NCBI GenBank assembly: GCA_014801235.1
Contig: JAAVEM010000007.1
Coordinates: 1 to 38,788 of the forward strand
Source of the DNA: Bacteroides sp.
GTDB taxonomy: Bacteria; Bacteroidota; Bacteroidia; Bacteroidales; Muribaculaceae
Length of the DNA: 38,788 nt
Direction of reading: 5' to 3'
Position numbers and translations under genes: made by a program. Shown piece after piece: positions 1 to 9,353 of this stretch (position 1 is its first letter; each line of letters opens with the position of its first letter). The notes below the pieces were generated by a model. The model ran no database searches, was not told the DNA's origin, and saw only the letters and a program-made list of their open reading frames with translations.

Positions 1-460
1 CCCCGGGACGACGCCACCTGACCGCGACATCGCCCCGGGACTAACATTAACGCCCCCTACGGGGACGCCCCATAATCCACCAACGGTAACTCGAAGAGCT
101 ACAAATATGCCCACTTCAAACAGTACGGACATGCCGCGCCATGTCGTCCTCGTTCCCGCCACCCAGTCGCCCAACCGTCCGCCTCCACGTTCCATCCTCG
201 CGCATCGGAGATGCGCTAATCCGCGAAACCCCATGTTGATTCGCGAGCGAATCAACATGGGGCAAAGATCCCCCGCCGCCTACAACGTCGGAGACGTTGC
301 ATTACGTAATAACAATCTCATTTTGTCATATCCCCACCCAAACGAACCGCCAAGCCTGCAAAGGCTTGCCCCTATGGATAGCCGGGTACGGCGAATGAAA
401 TGAGCCGTGCCCGGAAACACACGCAACAATCAATCGCACTCTGCAAAGAGTGCCCCCTAA
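1..460 (-). repeat. Repeat locus 1: mosaic of short palindromic modules (forward orientation on the minus strand)
   Basis: Palindromes seen directly: CGCCCCC-TAC-GGGGACG (51-67, 1 mismatch), GTAACTC-GAA-GAGCTAC (86-102, 1 mismatch), GACATG-N6-CATGTC (128-145), GCGCATC-GGA-GATGCGC (200-216), CCCCATGTTGATTCGC-GA-GCGAATCAACATGGGG (229-262), AACGTC-GGA-GACGTT (284-298), CAAGCCT-GCAA-AGGCTTG (351-368), CCGGGTACGGC-N11-GCCGTGCCCGG (382-414), GCACTCT-GCAA-AGAGTGC (436-453). The same modules recur at loci 2 and 3. Confidence 0.85.
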
Positions 461-507
461 AACCACCTCGCCATCCGCCCAACACATTGAGCTCATGAGA
501 CTTACCG

Positions 508-2910
508 CTAAAGCCGTCCTATATTCCGGTCAATCCAATTGAAATGAGCGGTATAATTCCTTTTCATCCGGCTCACACTCTCCTCGAATGTCAAACTCTC
601 GTCACCCGCGACAACAACATTGATAGGCCATCTTTCACAGTCATACCCCATCGACTCGCGTATCTCAGCCGCGCATTTATCAATGTAGTCAGGAATAGTC
701 GCAAGAGCCGCCCTGTGCTCCTGCCATCTCGACTTGACCGCTTGCGTAAATTCAGGATAAAGGAAAAGATAACTGTACCAGATGGAGGTCTTCACAATCC
801 ATGCGTTATACTCACGGAAAGTGCCATAATCGAAATCCCACGCCGGACCGGAATAGAGTTTTCCTTCACGCGCCTTATACATGTAGGAACTCTTGGGATG
901 GTTGGGTTCCCAGTTCACTGTGAGTTCATGAAGCAGCCACCAGTCGATATAGGAATTCACGTCGATCAGCGCCTCGATTTCAGAATAAGGCGCCTGGTTC
1001 ACGAGCTTCGACTCCACGTTGTTGACATAGTTTTCAAGATACTCCATCTGCGCCGGCTGAAGCACATCCTCGTCGGGCGACTGGATATTGACCGGCAGGT
1101 TGAGCAACTGGGTTCTGAACTTGTTCACCTCGTCATAGGCAGTGTCAAACTCCAGAAGATAGCCTCCCGAAATCAGCGGATCCACCAAGTCGGTAGGCTT
1201 CATCTCGTCGATATCCACTCGGTTGGGGTCGACTTTTATCTGCTCACACAGGTAATAGTTACCCACCATTTCGCCGTTGAACACGAGGTCAACAAACTCT
1301 CCGCTCGGTGTCCACACCAACCCCGACAGCCTGCGCCCTATCTCAAACGACACCTCGTTTCTCAGGTTGGTTCGGTCAAGCCAGTTGGCGAGAAGACACC
1401 ACCTCTTGTGCTTGGGCATGCCGAGAAGCTCGCTCTTCTTGTCGAGCTTGATTGCATAGGGTTTCTTCGGAAATCCCCAGGTGGAATTGCCGCGCCCCTT
1501 CATGCTTGCGGAATAATCTCCGTTCTGCTCGCCGGCGTTGAAGATGCGCAGGGTGTTGTCGCTTACCCACGTCTCCTTGCTGTCGATCGGCGCGGTCGTG
1601 TTGACATAGACGGTGGGAAGATTGGAGAATGTGATGGCAACGGTATATTCCTGAGTATCTCCATCGGACGACGCAGCCACAAGCGTCACGGGATTGGAGA
1701 AGTCGACGGTTCCTTGCGAAGCTTGCTCCATGCTCTCTCCCTTCACCATGATAGAGGCGAAATTGCCGTCAAATTCGGGCTTGAGGGCGCTTCTATCGGT
1801 GGTAGGCGGCAGTTTGATCAGAAACAGATTGTCGTTTTTTTCACCCTCCACGCCGTTGATTTTGACGCTGAACAGGTCAGTGCCGCTTTTCACTATCGAG
1901 AAGGGATTGGAGGACAGCCTGATGGTTTCGCCGCGCGAATTTTTTGTTGTGATGACAAGGCAAGCGCGCTCGTCAAGATTCTCGTCGAGATTCAGCGATG
2001 TCACCGTCGCTTTATATTGCCCTTGCTTTACGGCGCCGTCGTCGGTAGTGTCGGGAACCACCGAAGTTATCTTGTAGCCGGTCGGTCCGTTGACATAGCT
2101 GGCTCTCGATTGAGAGGTCACGATGTCGAGTTCGATTGTAGCTTCGTCACCATCGGTCACGAAACTGATGTAAGCGTCCGATGGATTGAGCCTGAAAACA
2201 AGGATTCCGTCATTGAGAGTGGTGAGACGCAGAGGCTCGTTGAGCACCACCACCGATGTGGGATAGGACACGTCGAGATTGAACTTGAACTCCGAGCCGT
2301 CGCCGAGAGTGAGGGTGATGACACCGCTCTGCTCGTCCTTCACGATGGAACGCAGAGCCGATTTCGAATCGGAAGAATAAGGCGTCACGATAGTCTCTAT
2401 GACCTGCTCGGGATTCTCGGGAGCATAGGTTTCGAACGCATACAGCCCATTGTCACCGACAACCACGCGGACACAATTTCCGTCCACCCCGTCGATGCCG
2501 TCAATACCGTCTGTACCGTCAATGCCCGGAATGCCGATAGCCGACACGGCGTTGCCCGCGCCGTCAAGAATGCGGCTGAAGGTAGCCTCACCGTCATATG
2601 ACACCGACCAATACCCCTCGGCGTCGATTTTGACAACAGGGGTCACTGCGTCGGCGCCGTCCTGCCCGTCGATGCCGTGATTGATTTTTATAGTGCTGCC
2701 GTCAGAGAACACGATGCTGTATCCGCTGTTGTCGGCAGCTGACTCGACTTTAGTGATAATCTTGCCGTCCTGATAGGCTTCTTTCAGCTGCGTAACCGAA
2801 TTTTCAAGAGCGGTCACTCTGTCCTTAAGCTCATCAATCTGCTTATCATAGTCGCATGAAGTCATAAACAAGCTTGCAAGCGCAATAGCAAAACCGAAGA
2901 ATAATCGCAT
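508..2910 (-). CDS. CotH kinase family lipoprotein
   Basis: 800 aa; lipobox-like N-terminus (ALASLFMTSC); coiled-coil start (IDELKDRVTALENSVTQLKEA), collagen-like DGIDGTDGIDGIDGVDG stretch, CotH-type motifs (MKGRGNSTWGFPKKPYAIKLDKK, HKRWCLLANWLDRTNLRNEVSFEI, GPAWDFDYGTF). Confidence 0.85.
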   Translation of the reverse strand: MRLFFGFAIALASLFMTSCDYDKQIDELKDRVTALENSVTQLKEAYQDGKIITKVESAADNSGYSIVFSDGSTIKINHGIDGQDGADAVTPVVKIDAEGYWSVSYDGEATFSRILDGAGNAVSAIGIPGIDGTDGIDGIDGVDGNCVRVVVGDNGLYAFETYAPENPEQVIETIVTPYSSDSKSALRSIVKDEQSGVITLTLGDGSEFKFNLDVSYPTSVVVLNEPLRLTTLNDGILVFRLNPSDAYISFVTDGDEATIELDIVTSQSRASYVNGPTGYKITSVVPDTTDDGAVKQGQYKATVTSLNLDENLDERACLVITTKNSRGETIRLSSNPFSIVKSGTDLFSVKINGVEGEKNDNLFLIKLPPTTDRSALKPEFDGNFASIMVKGESMEQASQGTVDFSNPVTLVAASSDGDTQEYTVAITFSNLPTVYVNTTAPIDSKETWVSDNTLRIFNAGEQNGDYSASMKGRGNSTWGFPKKPYAIKLDKKSELLGMPKHKRWCLLANWLDRTNLRNEVSFEIGRRLSGLVWTPSGEFVDLVFNGEMVGNYYLCEQIKVDPNRVDIDEMKPTDLVDPLISGGYLLEFDTAYDEVNKFRTQLLNLPVNIQSPDEDVLQPAQMEYLENYVNNVESKLVNQAPYSEIEALIDVNSYIDWWLLHELTVNWEPNHPKSSYMYKAREGKLYSGPAWDFDYGTFREYNAWIVKTSIWYSYLFLYPEFTQAVKSRWQEHRAALATIPDYIDKCAAEIRESMGYDCERWPINVVVAGDESLTFEESVSRMKRNYTAHFNWIDRNIGRL

Positions 2911-3050
2911 AGAATTTACAATTTAATTATGATTGGTTTTATGAACCTCTTTAAGGTCAATTTCAATAGTTTGATTTCAATAGATTAGAAAACAGTGACA
3001 TAAATATAACTTGCCGCCGACGGGTTTTATTGCGCGGCATGAACACAAAC

Positions 3051-4868
3051 TCACTCCTCCACCGACGGGTGGAGGGAATTGTAGATGAGCGACGCTTTAG
3101 CCGGACCGATCACGTCGGCAAGCTTGTCGACCGGAGCCTCCTTGATGCGTTTTACCGACTTAAACTCCTGGAGCAGAGCCGATTTTGTCTTTTTGCCAAT
3201 ACCTTTTATTTCATCTAACTCGCTCACTATCTGCGACTTGCTGCGCCGGTTGCGATGATGGGTGATGCCGAAACGGTGAGCCTCGTCGCGAAGATGCTGA
3301 ACCACTCTAAGCGACTCGGAATTTTTGTCGATGTAGAGCGGCACACTGTCGCCCGGGAAATAGATTTCCTCAAGGCGCTTCGCGATGCCGACAACGGCGA
3401 TGACTCCTCGGAGCCCTATCTCGTCGAGCGCCTCCACCGCCGCGCTCAGCTGCCCCTTGCCGCCGTCGACAACTATGAGCTGCGGCAACTCCTCGCCCTC
3501 CTCCATGAGGCGGGTGTAGCGGCGGGTGAGCACCTCCTTCATCGAAGCGAAGTCGTCGGGACCCTCCACGGTCTTGATGTTGAAATGACGGTAATCCTTC
3601 TTCGACGGCTTGGCGTTTTTAAACACCACGCACGACGCGACGGGATTCGTGCCCTGGATATTCGAGTTGTCGAAACACTCGATGTGGGTCGGCAAAGTTT
3701 TAAGGCGGAAATCAGTCATCATCCTCACGAGGGTGCGCTCAACGCGCTTCTCGGGATCATGCTTCTCCATCATTTTAAGGGAGTCGATTTTGTTCTGGCG
3801 GGCATTGTGGGTCGACACTTCGAGCAGCTTCAGCTTGTCGCCGCGCTTGGGCACGTTGAACACCACTCCGTCAAGCGGAATTTCAGGGAGCGCCGGCACG
3901 ATGATTTCGTCATATTTGAGTTGGAACTTCTCGGCGATCTCCATGATGGCATAGCCGAGAATCTGCTCCACCGACTCGTCAAGGCGGCGCTTGTACTCAA
4001 GGGTGATGCTCCTGACGATGGCGCCCCTGCGCACGTGCATATAGTTCACGTAGACAACCTCGCGGTCGTCGTCGACGCCAAACACGTCGATGTCGTCGAG
4101 AGTCTGGCTCACGATGACGCTCTTCGACTGATAGCGTGCTATCAGCTCATACTTCTCCTTGAGCATCTGCGCCTCCTCGAAACGCAATTCTCCGGCGAGT
4201 TTCATCATGTCGTTTTTCAGATAGTCGAGCAGCTCCTGAGTGTCGCCGCTAAGAATCTTTTTCACGTTGCTGATCATCTCGCCATACTCCTCTTCGCTTA
4301 TCATGCCCACGCAGCAGCCCAGGCAATTCTTGAGATGGTATTCCAGGCAGAGCCTCCCCTTTCCGCGCTTAATATAATCTGGTGTGATGGCGTGGCGGCA
4401 GGTCCTCACGGGATATAGTTCCCTGATGAGATTGAGCACAGCTTTAGCCACGCCCGTGTTGGTGTAAGGACCGTAATATTTCGAGCCGTCCTTTATTCGT
4501 GTACGCGTCAGAAACACCCGCGGATAGTGCTCCTTCGTCACCACTATCCAGGGATAGGACTTGTCGTCCTTGAGCAGCACGTTATAGTGGGGCTTGTACT
4601 CCTTTATAAGGGAGTTTTCAAGATTGAGCGCGTCTTGCTCGGTGGGCACCACGATATACTTCATGTCGGCGATGGCTCGCACGAGAAGATTCGTGCGCAC
4701 CGAGTCGTGGGTGCGGTTGAAGTAGGACGACACCCTCCTCTTCAGGTTTTTCGCCTTTCCCACATAGATGACCGTCCCGGCTGCATCATAATACAGATAG
4801 CAGCCGGGAGTCTCGGGGAGAATGGAGATTTTCTCCTTTAGTTCTTTTGATTTTTCAACTTTAGCCAA
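3051..4868 (-). CDS. uvrC: Excinuclease ABC subunit UvrC
   Basis: 605 aa; N-terminal GIY-YIG region (PGCYLYYDAAGTVIYVGKAKNLKRRVSSYF), UvrC core (HIECFDNSNIQGTNPVASCVVF), C-terminal HhH region. Confidence 0.97.
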   Translation of the reverse strand: MAKVEKSKELKEKISILPETPGCYLYYDAAGTVIYVGKAKNLKRRVSSYFNRTHDSVRTNLLVRAIADMKYIVVPTEQDALNLENSLIKEYKPHYNVLLKDDKSYPWIVVTKEHYPRVFLTRTRIKDGSKYYGPYTNTGVAKAVLNLIRELYPVRTCRHAITPDYIKRGKGRLCLEYHLKNCLGCCVGMISEEEYGEMISNVKKILSGDTQELLDYLKNDMMKLAGELRFEEAQMLKEKYELIARYQSKSVIVSQTLDDIDVFGVDDDREVVYVNYMHVRRGAIVRSITLEYKRRLDESVEQILGYAIMEIAEKFQLKYDEIIVPALPEIPLDGVVFNVPKRGDKLKLLEVSTHNARQNKIDSLKMMEKHDPEKRVERTLVRMMTDFRLKTLPTHIECFDNSNIQGTNPVASCVVFKNAKPSKKDYRHFNIKTVEGPDDFASMKEVLTRRYTRLMEEGEELPQLIVVDGGKGQLSAAVEALDEIGLRGVIAVVGIAKRLEEIYFPGDSVPLYIDKNSESLRVVQHLRDEAHRFGITHHRNRRSKSQIVSELDEIKGIGKKTKSALLQEFKSVKRIKEAPVDKLADVIGPAKASLIYNSLHPSVEE

Positions 4869-4874
4869 TAGGGA

Positions 4875-5393
4875 TCAATATTTAATCAACGATGTCACTT
4901 CAGCATCGGCGGGCAGATTGGCGCGACCGCCGAGAGCAGTCAGTTCGACGATGAAGTTAATATAAACCTTGCGCGGGTTCATACTCTTGACAAGCTCATA
5001 GCACGCCGCCATTGTTCCGCCGGTGGCGAGAAGGTCGTCATGAATCACCACGATATCGTCGGGGGTGATTGCGTCACGGTGAATCTCGATAGTGTCGGTG
5101 CCATACTCCTTGCCATAGGAAGCGCTGACGGTGTCGGCGGGCAGCTTGCCGGGCTTGCGGGCGGGAACGAATCCGGCTCCGATTTCATAGGCGAGAATCG
5201 AGCCGCCGATGAATCCGCGCGATTCAATACCCACCACTTTAGTAACGCCTTTTGAGCGATAAAGTTGCGCCAGGTCCCAACCAACTATGTGGAGCGCGCG
5301 GGCATCCTTAAACATGGTGGTGAGATCACGGAAAATGATTCCCTCCTTCGGGAAATCGACTACATCACGGATTTTAGATTTCAAGTATTCCAT
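4875..5393 (-). CDS. apt: Adenine phosphoribosyltransferase
   Basis: 172 aa; APRT signature (DFPKEGIIFRDLTTMFKD, GIESRGFIGGSILAYEIGAGFVPARKPGKLP, VVIHDDLLATGGTM). Confidence 0.96.
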   Translation of the reverse strand: MEYLKSKIRDVVDFPKEGIIFRDLTTMFKDARALHIVGWDLAQLYRSKGVTKVVGIESRGFIGGSILAYEIGAGFVPARKPGKLPADTVSASYGKEYGTDTIEIHRDAITPDDIVVIHDDLLATGGTMAACYELVKSMNPRKVYINFIVELTALGGRANLPADAEVTSLIKY

Positions 5394-5434
5394 ATATGAA
5401 TCATTTAATTAATTGTTTTATATATCGTTGCAAA

Positions 5435-5450
5435 TGTTCCACGTGAAACA
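5435..5450. promoter_or_regulatory. parS: Candidate ParB-binding parS site (TGTTCCACGTGAAACA)
   Basis: Exact match to the known parS consensus TGTTNCACGTGAAACA, inside the near-palindrome AATGTTCCACGTGAAACATT, directly next to the mnmG stop codon (5451-5453). Confidence 0.85.
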
Positions 5451-7328
5451 TTACCTGCCGAGCAACAGCAACAGGATGTTTATGTCGCTCGGGGATATTC
5501 CCGGGATGCGGCTCGCCTGAGCCACCGTTTCGGGCTGGAATTTTTCGAGTTTCTGGCGCGCTTCGGTCGAGAGGGATTTGAGCGAGGCGTAGTCAAACCG
5601 TCCTTTTATCTTCAATTCCTCAAGGCGGTGCAGCTTGTCGGCAACAAGACGCTCACGATCGATGTAGCCCTGATACTTTATCAATATCTCGGCAGCCTCC
5701 ACGATCTCGTCACGGCGAGCCTCCTCTATCGAGGCAATCTCATCGGCAAGCGCGGGAATGCGCGGAGCGAGATTCGCAAAATTCAACTGCGGACGCAGAA
5801 GCAGATCATACAGCTTGCAGCCGTGTTTCAGGACGGCGACACCCATCTCCTCAAGCACGGGATTGATGATGGCGGGCTTGATGGAATAATTGCGGGCAAA
5901 CTCTATAAGGCGGTCGCGCTGCTCACGCTTTGACTCCATGAAGTCGTAGCGCTCGCGGGTGGCGAGTCCTATTTCGTAGCCGCGCGGAGTAAGTCGCATA
6001 TCGGCATCATCCTGGCGGAGAAGAATGCGATACTCGGCTCGGGAGGTGAACATGCGATAAGGCTCGTCGACACCTTTTATAACCAGGTCGTCGATGAGAA
6101 CGCCTATATAAGCTTCGTCTCTCGCAAGAGTGAAGGGCTCCTTGCCCGCCACTTTCAGAGCGGCGTTTATACCGGCTATGAGCCCCTGCCCCGCCGCTTC
6201 CTCGTAGCCAGTGGTGCCATTCACCTGTCCGGCGAAATAAAGGTTTTCCACGAGCTTCGTTTCAAGGGTGTGGTGAAGCTGACGAGGGTCGAAGAAATCA
6301 TATTCTATGGCATATCCGGGGCGATATATCTGGACATCGGCAAGCGCCGGAATGGTGTGGAGCGCGTCGATCTGCACATTCATCGGGAGTGACGAGGAGA
6401 AGCCGTTGAGATAAAATTCACGGGTGGTCTCCCCCTCCGGTTCAAGGAATAGCTGATGCTCGGTCTTGTCGGCGAAGGTGACAATTTTAGTCTCGATGCT
6501 GGGGCAATAGCGAGGACCTATGCTCTGAATCTGTCCGTTGAAAAGCGGAGAGTCGGGCAATCCCGCACGGAGTATTTCGTGGGTGGTCTCGTTGGTGTAG
6601 ATCGTGTAGCACTCGCGTTGCTTCAGCTCGCGCTTCACAGTGGGGAGATAACTGAACTTGTGATAGTCGTTCTCCCCTGCCTGAGGAACGGTAAGTTCCC
6701 ATTTCACGCTCCTTCCGTCGATTCTGACAGGCGTTCCGGTCTTCATTCGGTCGGTCACGAAACCGTAGTCGCGCAACTGTTCGGTGACACCGTGGGAAGC
6801 CGGTTCGGAAATGCGTCCTCCCTTCACCTGCGCCCTGCCCACGTGCATCAGTCCGTTAAGGAAAGTTCCGGCGGTGAGAATCACCGCGCGTGAATGGAAC
6901 TCGGCGCCGAGAGCGGTTTTAACGCCTTTCACCTTGCCGTCTTCGATAAGGAGACCGGTCACGGAATCCTGCCACATATACAATCCCGGAGTGTTCTCGA
7001 GGATTGAACGCCACGCTTCGCTGAAACGCATTCGGTCGCTCTGCGCCCTGGGACTCCACATGGCGGGACCTTTCGAGCGGTTGAGCATCCGGAATTGTAT
7101 GGCGGTGCGGTCGGTGACAATACCCATCATGCCGCCGAGAGCGTCGATTTCGCGCACAATCTGCCCCTTGGCGATGCCTCCCACGGCAGGATTGCAGCTC
7201 ATCTGCGCAATCTTGTTCATGTCCATGGTTATGAGCAACGTCGAAGCGCCCATATTTGCCGAAGCGGCAGCCGCCTCGCAGCCCGCATGGCCTGCGCCTA
7301 TAACAATTACATCGTAGTCAAATGTCAT
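5451..7328 (-). CDS. mnmG: tRNA uridine-5-carboxymethylaminomethyl(34) synthesis enzyme MnmG (GidA)
   Basis: 625 aa; FAD motif (DVIVIGAGHAGCEAAAASANMGA), CNPAVGGIAKGQIVREIDALGG, TSRAEYRILLRQDDADMRLTP. Confidence 0.97.
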   Translation of the reverse strand: MTFDYDVIVIGAGHAGCEAAAASANMGASTLLITMDMNKIAQMSCNPAVGGIAKGQIVREIDALGGMMGIVTDRTAIQFRMLNRSKGPAMWSPRAQSDRMRFSEAWRSILENTPGLYMWQDSVTGLLIEDGKVKGVKTALGAEFHSRAVILTAGTFLNGLMHVGRAQVKGGRISEPASHGVTEQLRDYGFVTDRMKTGTPVRIDGRSVKWELTVPQAGENDYHKFSYLPTVKRELKQRECYTIYTNETTHEILRAGLPDSPLFNGQIQSIGPRYCPSIETKIVTFADKTEHQLFLEPEGETTREFYLNGFSSSLPMNVQIDALHTIPALADVQIYRPGYAIEYDFFDPRQLHHTLETKLVENLYFAGQVNGTTGYEEAAGQGLIAGINAALKVAGKEPFTLARDEAYIGVLIDDLVIKGVDEPYRMFTSRAEYRILLRQDDADMRLTPRGYEIGLATRERYDFMESKREQRDRLIEFARNYSIKPAIINPVLEEMGVAVLKHGCKLYDLLLRPQLNFANLAPRIPALADEIASIEEARRDEIVEAAEILIKYQGYIDRERLVADKLHRLEELKIKGRFDYASLKSLSTEARQKLEKFQPETVAQASRIPGISPSDINILLLLLGR

Positions 7329-7346
7329 ATATAGATTGAGTTTCCT

Positions 7347-7772
7347 TTAGATAGAATCCAACATTTTCAAAGCCTCGTCTTCATGAGACTCCATGATTTC
7401 ACGCTCGCCGGGACCCTTGTCGTTTATGCCGCAAAGGTGGAGAATGCCGTGGATGATGACACGGTCGAGCTCGTTGGCGTAGGTAGCGCCGACAAGCTCG
7501 GCATTTGACGCCACGGTGTCGAGCGATATAAAGAGGTCGCCGCTTATCAGCTTGCCGCGCGAATAGTCAAACGTGATGATGTCGGTGTAATAATCGTGGT
7601 TCAGAAACTGACGGTTCACCTCTATTATCTTGTCGTCGTTACAGAATATGTAGACCACAGGACCGAGCAAGCGGTCATGGGCGCGCGCCACCGCCTCAAT
7701 CCAGCGGGCATAGCGCGAAAAGTCAAGTTCCGGGAGGGCAACTCCGTCGGCAAGCCATTCAAGTTTCTCCAT
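7347..7772 (-). CDS. ybeY: Endoribonuclease YbeY (rRNA maturation)
   Basis: 141 aa; UPF0054 metal-binding motif HGILHLCGIND and upstream DIITFDYS. Confidence 0.93.
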   Translation of the reverse strand: MEKLEWLADGVALPELDFSRYARWIEAVARAHDRLLGPVVYIFCNDDKIIEVNRQFLNHDYYTDIITFDYSRGKLISGDLFISLDTVASNAELVGATYANELDRVIIHGILHLCGINDKGPGEREIMESHEDEALKMLDSI

Positions 7773-7841
7773 TTTACACTTATCTATTTTTCAATACAAA
7801 AGTAGGGAAAATCCGCCATATAATCAAGCGGGAAAGAGCCC

Positions 7842-9128
7842 CTAATGGAAGAATATGTAGGCGGCGACGATTCCCGCCACCGAGCCTGTGATGTCGGCGA
7901 GAAGCGCGTAGGGAACGGCGTAGCGGGTCTTGACCACCCCCACGCTGCCGAAATAGACGGCAAGGATGTAGAAGGTGGTGTCGGTGCTTCCCTGAATAGC
8001 GGCTGAGACGCGCGAAACAAACGCGTCGGGACCATAGGCGCTCATGAGATCGACCATCATGCCCCGGCTTCCCGAACCGCTCAACGGTTTCATCAGAGCC
8101 GTTGGCAACGCAGCCACCCAGTCGGCGTTTATTCCCACCGCGTTGAAGCATCCGGCAATGAAATCGGTGATGACCTCCATGGCTCCCGAGGCGCGGAACA
8201 TGCCGATAGCCACAAGGATGGCGACAAGATAGGGTATTATCATGACAGCGGTCTTGAATCCCTCCTTGGCTCCCTCGATGAAGCAGTCATACATATTGAT
8301 GCGCTTGCGGAGCCCGGCACAGATGAACATTATGATGACGCTGAATAGCAGCACATTGGCGATGAACGAGGAATAGAGTTCGACTTTTTCCTTGGGAAGC
8401 GAGGAGAAGAACCACACAATCAGCCCCACAATCACGGCAAGACCTCCAAGCCATGAAATCATCACCTTGTCCCACAACTTGATGCCTTGCTTGAGGCACA
8501 ACGCCACGATGCCGACAAAGGTGGAGATGAAGGTGGCGAGAAGGATGGGCAGGAAGACATCGGTGGGATTGGAAGCTCCCGCCTGAGCGCGATACATCAT
8601 GATGCCGATGGGAATAAAACAAAGCCCCGACGCATTGAGTATCAAGAACATAAGCATGGCGTCGGTGGCGGTATCCTTTTTGGGATTGAGCGACTGCATT
8701 TCTTGCATCGCCTTGAGTCCCAGCGGAGTAGCGGCGTTGTCGAGCCCGAGCATATTCGCCGAAACATTCATGAAGATGGAGCCCATGGCGGGGTGACCCT
8801 TCGGGATGCCGGGGAAAAGACGACTGAAGAGCGGACTTATCAGTCTGCCGAAAAACTGGATCACGCCGGCACGCTCGCCAATCTTCATCAATCCCATCCA
8901 CAGGGCGAGGATTCCGGTAAGCCCCAACGAGATTTCAAACGCAGTAGCCGCCGAAGTGAACGAAGCGCCCATGATGTTGCTCCATATCGAGAAGTCGCCA
9001 AAGAAGATTGTGCGTCCCAACGCCACGATAAAGGCGAGAAGGAAAAACGCCACCCAAATGTAATTTAATGCCATCGCAAGTTTTTTTGCAAAAGTAGCGT
9101 AAAAAATCGAAATCGCCCTCTCCCCCAC
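7842..9128 (-). CDS. Nucleoside-recognition / SpmA-SpmB-like fused membrane protein
   Basis: 428 aa multi-pass membrane protein with two Gate-type halves (NMLGLDNAATPLGLKAM..., KPLSGSGSRGMMVDLMSAYGPDAFVSRVSAAIQGSTDTTFYILAVYFGSVGV). The true start may be downstream, e.g. MALNYIWVAF. Confidence 0.85.
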   Translation of the reverse strand: MGERAISIFYATFAKKLAMALNYIWVAFFLLAFIVALGRTIFFGDFSIWSNIMGASFTSAATAFEISLGLTGILALWMGLMKIGERAGVIQFFGRLISPLFSRLFPGIPKGHPAMGSIFMNVSANMLGLDNAATPLGLKAMQEMQSLNPKKDTATDAMLMFLILNASGLCFIPIGIMMYRAQAGASNPTDVFLPILLATFISTFVGIVALCLKQGIKLWDKVMISWLGGLAVIVGLIVWFFSSLPKEKVELYSSFIANVLLFSVIIMFICAGLRKRINMYDCFIEGAKEGFKTAVMIIPYLVAILVAIGMFRASGAMEVITDFIAGCFNAVGINADWVAALPTALMKPLSGSGSRGMMVDLMSAYGPDAFVSRVSAAIQGSTDTTFYILAVYFGSVGVVKTRYAVPYALLADITGSVAGIVAAYIFFH

Positions 9129-9200
9129 CCCATTGAACTCACATTTTTAGAAAATAAGATTGCGGAAGCTGAATCTCGATCTATCTTGAGAAAAAAGAAA

Positions 9201-9238
9201 TCACGGAAAACAGAGCTTATCACTCTGATTATCCGTGA
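9201..9238 (-). terminator. Candidate intrinsic terminator downstream of the gltD-like gene
   Basis: Minus strand: TCACGGA-TAAT-CAGAG-N7-CTCTG-TTT-TCCGTGA, followed by TTTCTTTTTTCTC. Confidence 0.6.
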
Positions 9239-9353
9239 CTTAATGCAATTTTAACCTCGCTGAGATTTCAAAATTCAGAATCATCTCGGGAAGATGCCCG
9301 AAAAAATGGGCGGAAATAGCAAAAAAGTGTTAACAAACTTTTCGTCGAGTTAA

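Noticed and set aside
107-403. 98-aa ORF (and similar ORFs at 10688-11038, 10803-10994, 16381-16644, 16441-16716) in the repeat loci
   Set aside because: Similar peptides (e.g. ILAHRRCANPRNPMLIRERINMG) come from the repeated palindromes read on different strands and frames; no consistent frame or start context.
544-2601. 685-aa plus-strand ORF antisense to the CotH gene
   Set aside because: No recognisable domain, low-complexity composition, and it lies wholly inside a well-supported minus-strand gene; typical antisense open frame of GC-rich codon usage.
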